Position numbers and translations under genes: made by a program. Below, one piece after another: positions 5,988 to 10,437 of a DNA stretch of 10,437 bases. The stretch is from Dehalococcoidia bacterium (lineage in GTDB: Bacteria > Chloroflexota > Dehalococcoidia > GIF9 > AB-539-J10). Position 1 is the first letter of the stretch. Every line of letters starts with the position of its first letter. The stretch lies in contig DAOUTC010000032.1 of assembly GCA_030626915.1 (NCBI GenBank), forward strand, positions 1 through 10,437, given 5' to 3'. The notes under the pieces were generated by a model. The model was given only the letters and a program-made list of their open reading frames with translations. It was not told the DNA's origin and searched no databases.

Positions 5988-6914
5988 TTAGCTTTCAGGG
6001 TGCAACTTCCTGAACACTTCTCCTGCTATCGAACATCCGAAAGGAGCATCCTTTTCTAGAACCACGTTATCTATCAGCCTGGTTTTGCCTATTCTGACAG
6101 CTAAAGAGGCCAGGGCTGGCTGGTCAATCACATTTAGCTCCTCCAATGTGGTGGCATCAGCGACGCTAACATAATCAATCTGTGCTAAAGGCTCTTTTTG
6201 AATAAGCGAGGTCATTGCTTGACGAATTTTATCAGCATCTTTTTCTCCCTCCTGCCATAGCTGCTTGGCCAGGGTGAGAGCTTTAAATAGGACAGTTGCT
6301 GCCTGGCGCTCCTCAGAGTTGAGATAAATATTGCGGCTGCTCAGGGCTAAGCCATCACTTTCTCTTACCGTGGGCACAACTACAATCTCTACCATCATGT
6401 TAAGGTCGGCTACCATGCGCTTGATAACAACTGCCTGCTGAGCATCCTTCTGCCCAAAGTAGGCTCTTGTGGGCTGGACAATGTTGAATAGCTTAGTGCA
6501 AATTGTGGCCACTCCCCTAAAATGTCCTGGGCGAGATGCCCCCTCAAGGCACCTGGTAACTTTCTCCATGTCCACCCAGCTACTAAATCCAGGTGGATAC
6601 ATCTCCTCATCTGAGGGCACAAAAATAATATCTGCTTTTTCTCCCTGTAATAGCTTCAAATCACGATTGAGGTCGCGAGGGTAAGTTCTAAGGTCTTCAT
6701 TGGGGCCAAACTGGGTAGGATTGACAAAAATGCTGACCACAACGGTAGGATTTTCCGCTCTAGCTATCTTCACTAGCGCCAGGTGGCCCTGGTGAAGATA
6801 GCCCATGGTGGGCACAAGGCCAACCGGGTCGCTGAGCCGATGCCTTAATTTCCTTATCTCGGCGATTGTCTTTACTACTTGCATGGAGATTGCTTCGCTA
6901 TACTTGCAGCTCAC
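5988..6914 (-). CDS. panC: Pantothenate synthetase (pantoate--beta-alanine ligase)
   Basis: Joins pantoate and beta-alanine with ATP to form pantothenate, the vitamin B5 precursor of coenzyme A. The nucleotidyltransferase fold shows the HxGH motif in MGYLHQGH (37-44), VNPTQF (64-69), GQKDAQQ (154-160) and the KMSKS-like LSSRN (191-195), numbered from the GTG start. That start (6912-6914) overlaps the panB TGA as GTGA. The family normally begins near M11 (ATG 6882-6884, MQVVKTIAEIRKL), so the first ten residues may not be translated. Those ten codons contain a fragment resembling the repeat in mtaB. Neither start has a strong ribosome binding site, although GAGGAA lies about 14 nt before the GTG. 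It is the last gene of the pantothenate operon. Confidence 0.96.
   Translation of the reverse strand: MSCKYSEAISMQVVKTIAEIRKLRHRLSDPVGLVPTMGYLHQGHLALVKIARAENPTVVVSIFVNPTQFGPNEDLRTYPRDLNRDLKLLQGEKADIIFVPSDEEMYPPGFSSWVDMEKVTRCLEGASRPGHFRGVATICTKLFNIVQPTRAYFGQKDAQQAVVIKRMVADLNMMVEIVVVPTVRESDGLALSSRNIYLNSEERQAATVLFKALTLAKQLWQEGEKDADKIRQAMTSLIQKEPLAQIDYVSVADATTLEELNVIDQPALASLAVRIGKTRLIDNVVLEKDAPFGCSIAGEVFRKLHPES
6886..6899. repeat. Repeat fragment in the 5' end of panC
   Basis: GAGATTGCTTCGCT matches 13 of 14 bases of the left arm of the mtaB repeat (GAGGTTGCTTCGCT at 5426-5439). It lies between the two candidate panC starts. It may be a truncated copy of the same element; 14 bp is short, so chance similarity is possible. 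Confidence 0.35.
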
Positions 6915-7747
6915 GTAGACTGAGCTAATTCCTCTATAATGCTCTCGTCCATGGTGTAGCTCTGTTTCATAGTAGGAAAACTAGCAGACTTAACCTCAGC
7001 TGCATAATCAACAATAGCAGCCTTCATTTCATCAGCTAACCTGGCATACCGTTTGGCATGTTTAGGCACAAAATCGGTGTAAAGACCCAAAATATCGCTG
7101 ATTACCTGGACCTGCCCATCGCAATCAGGTCCAGCACCGATACCAATTGTAGGGATGCTTATCCTCTGAGTAATCAACTTGGAAAGAGGTGCTGGAGTAC
7201 ACTCCAGAACAACAGCGAAGGCGCCAGCTTCCTCCAGAATACAGGCATCTTTAAGTAGCCTTTGGGCTCTCTCTGGCACCTTCCCTTGCACCTTGAATCC
7301 ACCTAGCTGGTATATGGATTGTGGGGTAAGGCCAATATGTCCCATAACTGGAATGCCACAAGCGGTGAGTCGCTTCACCGCCTCGGCCACAATTTCACCT
7401 CCCTCCAACTTTACTGCCTGTGCTCCGCCTTCCTGGATGAACTTCGCTGCATTATATAAAGCGTCGGAAACACTAGCATGATAAGTCATAAAGGGCATGT
7501 CGCCTACTACCAGGGCTTTCTTAGCACCCCTGACCACAGCTTTCGTGTGGTGCAGCATTTCATCTATGGTTACTGGTATGGTTGACTCATAGCCCAGCAT
7601 CACCATTCCAAGGCTATCGCCCACCAGTATTAAAGGCACATCGGCTTCATCTACCATCTTGGCAGTTATGTAATCGTAAGCAGTCAGCATGGGTATTTTT
7701 TCCTTCTTTTGTTTCATCTCTTTTATTTCGCTAATAGTTACTCGCAT
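6911..7747 (-). CDS. panB: 3-methyl-2-oxobutanoate hydroxymethyltransferase
   Basis: Transfers a one-carbon unit from 5,10-methylenetetrahydrofolate to alpha-ketoisovalerate to give ketopantoate, the first committed step to pantothenate. The 278-residue TIM-barrel enzyme has its metal ligands in VGDSLG (D44), VGDMPF (D83) and KLEGG (E115), and the catalytic acid in LECTP (E182). HIGLTPQ (137-143) and IGIGAG (201-206) are also typical. A perfect AGGAGG (complement of 7755-7760) stands 7 nt before the ATG, the strongest ribosome binding site in the window. The gene follows the DUF2520 gene by 26 bp and overlaps panC by 4 bp, so all are co-transcribed. Confidence 0.97.
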   Translation of the reverse strand: MRVTISEIKEMKQKKEKIPMLTAYDYITAKMVDEADVPLILVGDSLGMVMLGYESTIPVTIDEMLHHTKAVVRGAKKALVVGDMPFMTYHASVSDALYNAAKFIQEGGAQAVKLEGGEIVAEAVKRLTACGIPVMGHIGLTPQSIYQLGGFKVQGKVPERAQRLLKDACILEEAGAFAVVLECTPAPLSKLITQRISIPTIGIGAGPDCDGQVQVISDILGLYTDFVPKHAKRYARLADEMKAAIVDYAAEVKSASFPTMKQSYTMDESIIEELAQST

Positions 7748-7773
7748 TTTGGCACCTCCTATTTTTTATCTAT

Positions 7774-8631
7774 TTACGTCTTAAGCAGAGCTTTTAACTC
7801 CTCGGCTCTATCTGTATCAATTTTGCCCTTGGCTAAAGCAACCGAAATGGTTTGAAGTCCCAGGTCCTTGTAGGTGGCGAATAATGAAGGATTTTTACTT
7901 TTAAGGGCGTTTAGGTGTTTACTTATAGTACTCAAGTCACCACGAGCTATAGGACCGGTGAGGCAATCAGGCAAGCCAATATTTTCAATATTATTCATCG
8001 TTCCCTTAAGCAAAGGAAGCAAAGATTCTGTGGCCTCCTTTGGTGGCACTCCAAAACCTTGCCATAAGTCCAGGGCTAACTTGACCAGAGTTACTAGGTA
8101 ATTAGATACAAAAACGGCCGCTGTATGATATAGCACCTTGTCTCCCGGCTTAAGTTCCACCCACCTGCCATTTAAAATGGAAGCTAATTCCTTTAGCCTT
8201 GATAGCAGTGGCTCTTCAGCCTCTAAGGCGAAAGTGGAACCGGGTAGATTCTTTATAGCTTCATTGACGCTGGCAAAAGTTTGTAATGGATGGAAGGAAC
8301 CCACGTTAGCCCCAAGTTGTCTCGCTGGCTCTAGAATATCGATGGAATGAGCACCACTGCAGTGTATGACATCCTGTCCTTTATGCCATTTAATTTCACT
8401 GGCTACTTTAGAGATAATATCATCGGGGGTGGTGATGAAGACCAGTTCAGCAGCGTCAGCTACCCCCTGAGCTGTTTGGCAGATTTGACAGCCGGGCACT
8501 AATTGAGCCAGCTTTTGTGCTGAAGCAAGACTTCGACTGGATACAGCAAGCACTTTATACCCTTTTTGAGAAAGGCTTACTGCCAGGGCTGTGCCTACTG
8601 TTCCAGCGCCAATAAATCCAACTTTTAACAT
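7774..8631 (-). CDS. Rossmann-like and DUF2520 domain protein, candidate ketopantoate reductase
   Basis: A 285-residue NAD(P)-binding protein of the COG5495 type. The N-terminal Rossmann fold has GFIGAGTVG (5-13) with the GxGxxG nucleotide loop, and VFITTPDD (64-71). Family segments that follow are HCSGA (90-94), GSFHPLQTF (111-119), K165-x-L-Y-H169 and LTGPIARGD (224-232). The helical C-terminal DUF2520 domain covers about 130-280. The exact reaction is not established. Its position between the operon's first gene and panB, and the lack of a recognisable panE here, suggest reduction of ketopantoate to pantoate; this is inference from context. Its ATG overlaps the stop of the P1 peptidase gene by 7 bp (ATGTTAA). 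The ribosome binding site is weak, which suits translational coupling. Confidence 0.87.
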   Translation of the reverse strand: MLKVGFIGAGTVGTALAVSLSQKGYKVLAVSSRSLASAQKLAQLVPGCQICQTAQGVADAAELVFITTPDDIISKVASEIKWHKGQDVIHCSGAHSIDILEPARQLGANVGSFHPLQTFASVNEAIKNLPGSTFALEAEEPLLSRLKELASILNGRWVELKPGDKVLYHTAAVFVSNYLVTLVKLALDLWQGFGVPPKEATESLLPLLKGTMNNIENIGLPDCLTGPIARGDLSTISKHLNALKSKNPSLFATYKDLGLQTISVALAKGKIDTDRAEELKALLKT

Positions 8632-9596
8632 CTCTTTATATCCCTGATTGCTGGAATGCCAGCTACAGTTTCAGCTTGAAAAATCGCTCTAAGTATAGCT
8701 TTGGCTACCACTTCAGCAGCTACTGAACCCAAAACGTTAATATCGGCTTTCCTTTCACCCAAAGAAAGGGCGAAAAGAGCATCACCATCATACATAGTGC
8801 AGCAGGGCTCGATAGTTCTGGCTATTCCAGCCTGTGCCATATGGGCTAGCTTGTTTGCCTGCTCCTTATTAAGTTGAGCATTAGTGGCTACTACGCCAAT
8901 TGTAGTATTGGTAGACAAGAGAGTTCCCTTAAGTTGGCCACTTTTTAGCAATTCAGAGGTGCTCAAAAAACCTTTCCCATTGGGTCGCCGAGGACCAGCT
9001 ATAATCTTCCCTGTGTTAGGCTCAATGACATCCCCGAGGGCATTTACCACCACTAGAGCAGCAATTACAACGCCGCCAGCTATTTCCTCGCTGGCTGTCC
9101 CCAAGCCGCTCTTGGTGGCTCTCTGCATGCCTAATATTTTTCCCACCACAGCCCCCATGCCAGCACCAACACATCCCTCAGCAACTTTGGCATCAGTAGC
9201 AGCAAGACAAGCCTGATACCCGTCCTCAGCCCCGGGTCTGCTTCTAGGGTTGCCTATAGCCAGATCAAAAATGATAGCTGCTGGCACAACTGGCACCTTA
9301 CCAGCGCCAGTCTCATGCCCAATGCCCCGCCCTTCAAGATACTTCATGACCCCACTAGCAGCATCGAGTCCAAAAGCACTGCCTCCACTAAGAACAATGG
9401 CATGCACCTTTTCCACTAAATTTCCAGGACGAAGGAGGTCTGTTTCCCTGGTTCCTGGAGCTGAGCCGCTAACATCACCCCCGGCTACAGCTCCTTGTTC
9501 GCAAAGAATTACAGTGCAGCCAGTTATTCCTTCTTTGTCGGTATAATGTCCCACCTTAATTCCCGGGACATCAGTCACAGCGTTATACATAACCAT
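8625..9596 (-). CDS. P1 family peptidase, DmpA/NylC-like Ntn-type aminopeptidase
   Basis: A member of peptidase family S58, whose members self-cleave to expose an N-terminal nucleophile. Known members include the aminopeptidase DmpA, beta-peptidyl aminopeptidases and the nylon-oligomer hydrolase NylC. Numbered from the upstream ATG at 9617, the TNTTIGVVATN segment places the scissile bond at N237/T238, the same Asn/Thr pair as NylC. D277 and D279 in MYDGDALF lie 39 and 41 residues after the Thr, as in NylC. K160 and N192 are plausible partners. The N-terminal VTDVPGIKVGHYTD is the family signature. I place the start at ATG 9594-9596 rather than 9617, because the earlier ATG lies in the loop of a terminator hairpin and GGGAGG stands 10 nt before the later one; ATG 9590 is also possible. 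It is the first gene of the pantothenate operon, where releasing N-terminal beta-alanine would make sense. Confidence 0.9.
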   Translation of the reverse strand: MVMYNAVTDVPGIKVGHYTDKEGITGCTVILCEQGAVAGGDVSGSAPGTRETDLLRPGNLVEKVHAIVLSGGSAFGLDAASGVMKYLEGRGIGHETGAGKVPVVPAAIIFDLAIGNPRSRPGAEDGYQACLAATDAKVAEGCVGAGMGAVVGKILGMQRATKSGLGTASEEIAGGVVIAALVVVNALGDVIEPNTGKIIAGPRRPNGKGFLSTSELLKSGQLKGTLLSTNTTIGVVATNAQLNKEQANKLAHMAQAGIARTIEPCCTMYDGDALFALSLGERKADINVLGSVAAEVVAKAILRAIFQAETVAGIPAIRDIKRC

Positions 9597-9600
9597 AAAT

Positions 9601-9627
9601 AAAAAACCTCCCGGCATTGCCGAGAGG
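9601..9627 (-). terminator. Intrinsic terminator/attenuator before the pan operon
   Basis: On the minus strand a 9-bp stem (9619-9627 with 9607-9615, one G-U pair) closes an AAT triloop and is followed at once by six T. Its 3' arm contains the GGGAGG that serves as ribosome binding site for the P1 peptidase gene, so the hairpin can block both transcription and translation. The sequence fits a conditional attenuator better than a plain terminator. Confidence 0.75.
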
Positions 9628-9731
9628 GCTACTGAACTAAACTTTCCTCACCGTCTCGGTCGTTGCCGATCCAAGCGGAAATTTCTACTTATCCTGACTT
9701 TAAGCTCACTGCCCTAAGAGTCAGTGGCTAG
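9601..9731 (-). promoter_or_regulatory. Structured 5' leader of the pan operon (candidate riboswitch/attenuator)
   Basis: This is the predicted leader RNA from about 9731 down to the terminator. Its first element is a hairpin of GCCACTG (9722-9728) with CAGTGAGC (9704-9711), seven pairs with one bulged A. A competing stem, CTGACT (9719-9724) with AGTCAG (9694-9699), would break that hairpin. Downstream, CCGAGA (9654-9659) can pair with TCTCGG (9620-9625), the 5' arm of the terminator, acting as an antiterminator; TCGG (9666-9669) with CCGA (9656-9659) could sequester it. The mutually exclusive pairings are seen in the sequence; the ligand is unknown. The described pan RNA motif of panB operons is a candidate family, but I cannot confirm a match. 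Confidence 0.55.
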
Positions 9732-9737
9732 TTTCAT

Positions 9738-9766
9738 ATATTAGCAGACTTCCTCTATTTCGTCAA
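9738..9766 (-). promoter_or_regulatory. Promoter of the pan operon, overlapping the transposase stop codon
   Basis: On the minus strand, TTGACG (9761-9766, five of six matches) is followed after exactly 17 bp by TAATAT (9738-9743), which is preceded by TGC as in an extended -10. The start point would be near 9731, directly before the first leader hairpin. The TGA stop of the transposase lies inside the -35 hexamer. Confidence 0.65.
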
Positions 9767-10437
9767 TAGCGTGTGCTGGCTGACCACATAGGTAACACTG
9801 GACTACGGATCTTAGCAAGTTCCCTTTCAATATACTCCACAGGGGCAAGATAGCCAAGTGATTGGTGTGGACGATTGAAATTATATTCTGTAAGCCATTC
9901 AGTTAGCCCGGGATTGAGCTCTTCAGGGTCTAAAGATAGATTAAAGTTGTAAAGCCATTCATACTCCAGAGTCTGGTTGAATCTCTCTATCTCAGAGTTA
10001 TCCTTTGGGGTTTTGACTCTGGAGAAGTACCTTTGAATACCTAATTTGGCGGTAGCCCTTTCAAACTCCCAGGCAAACTCACTCCCATTATCCGTCTGCA
10101 AGTTTTCTATGGGCTGACCAACAAGGTAGCGGAGACGATAAAGAAAATCTGCTGCAGACCTTGAGCTCTTATTTTTGTACATCCGGGCATAGCCTAACTT
10201 AGTAGCATGGTCAACCGCAGTCAGGATATATCTTTTGAGGTTATTCCAATAGATAACAATGGTATCAAGTTGAAAAAGGAAACATGGTCTCCCTTCCTTC
10301 ACTAGCTGGGTGATCCTCTTCTTCGGCTTCTGGAGAGCTCTGGCTCTCTTCCTGGCAGTCTTCTCTGCCTTCCTTTTGTCGGGGTAGAGTTTATACCTTC
10401 GTATCACCCTCTCAATTTTCCAGGTAGAGATCTCCTC
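9763..10437 (-). mobile_element. IS481-like DDE transposase / integrase core protein (5' part outside window)
   Basis: The frame is open to the window edge, giving 224 visible residues. An apparent GTG start at 10407 is internal, because EEISTWKIERVIRRY, a typical end of the helix-turn-helix region, precedes it. The rve integrase core shows the catalytic triad. The first Asp is in FQLDTI (D48 from the GTG), the second in QTDNGSEF (D106), and the Glu in IERFNQTLEYEW (E141), a DD(34)E spacing. The C-terminal LTEYNFNRPHQSLGYLAPVEY is characteristic of the IS481/IS3 group. The gene is intact as far as visible. No clear terminal inverted repeat could be assigned on the left side; the right end of the element is beyond the window. 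It is probably a complete or recently active insertion sequence. Confidence 0.88.

Noticed and set aside
9597..9617. Start of the P1 peptidase at ATG 9617.
   Set aside because: This ATG lies in the terminator loop, has no ribosome binding site, and adds residues not seen at the start of the family.
9690..9728. GCCACTG ... AGTCAGGA on the minus strand, resembling the 3' part of a cobalamin riboswitch.
   Set aside because: The GACCTGCC part of the B12 box and the whole 5' half are missing, and the predicted start point is directly before GCCACTG. The likeness is probably chance.

Overview
The window comes from an anaerobic-type bacterium of moderate GC content. It carries a bacterial, split-type pyrrolysyl-tRNA synthetase catalytic subunit (PylSc), next to a gene for a reductive activator of corrinoid enzymes. 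Together these point to corrinoid-dependent methylamine-type metabolism. The lineage cannot be fixed from the sequence. The PylSc resembles the Desulfitobacterium type, and the gene content and small palindromic repeats would suit an anaerobic Chloroflexota or Firmicutes-like genome; this is a weak inference.

Left part, plus strand (1-4271). The window opens inside the C-terminal half of an agmatine deiminase. A strong hairpin and a TATAAT box follow, then a complete carbamate kinase; agmatine deiminase and carbamate kinase suggest ATP-yielding agmatine breakdown. After a 76-bp AT-rich gap comes a 601-residue protein with an N-terminal 2Fe-2S ferredoxin domain and a C-terminal ASKHA ATPase domain (RACE/RamA-like). 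Its 3' end overlaps by 11 bp the start of pylSc. No pylB, pylC, pylD, pylSn or tRNA-Pyl is visible in the window, so pylSc stands as an orphan member of the pyrrolysine system attached to a corrinoid-activation gene.

Middle, minus strand (4268-5987). A two-gene unit, mtaB (tRNA methylthiotransferase) and a YggU/DUF167 gene, converges on pylSc with overlapping stop codons. A near-consensus promoter lies so close to the mtaB ATG that the transcript should be leaderless. The mtaB reading frame carries two in-frame palindromic insertions that share a common module.

Right part, minus strand (5988-9766). A tightly packed operon reads P1-family (DmpA/NylC-like) peptidase, Rossmann/DUF2520 protein, panB, panC. 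PanB and PanC make pantoate and pantothenate. The DUF2520 protein could be the missing ketopantoate reductase, and the P1 peptidase could release beta-alanine, since neither panE nor panD is seen. The operon has an extended -10 promoter and a ~130-nt leader with competing hairpins. The leader ends in an intrinsic terminator whose 3' arm holds the Shine-Dalgarno sequence of the first gene, which looks like a regulatory attenuator.

Right edge (9763-10437). An IS481-like DDE transposase, cut by the window end, lies in the same orientation. Its stop codon sits inside the -35 box of the pan operon promoter, so the insertion may have supplied part of that promoter. No gene-free stretch exceeds about 160 bp, and no rRNA, tRNA or CRISPR array was found.
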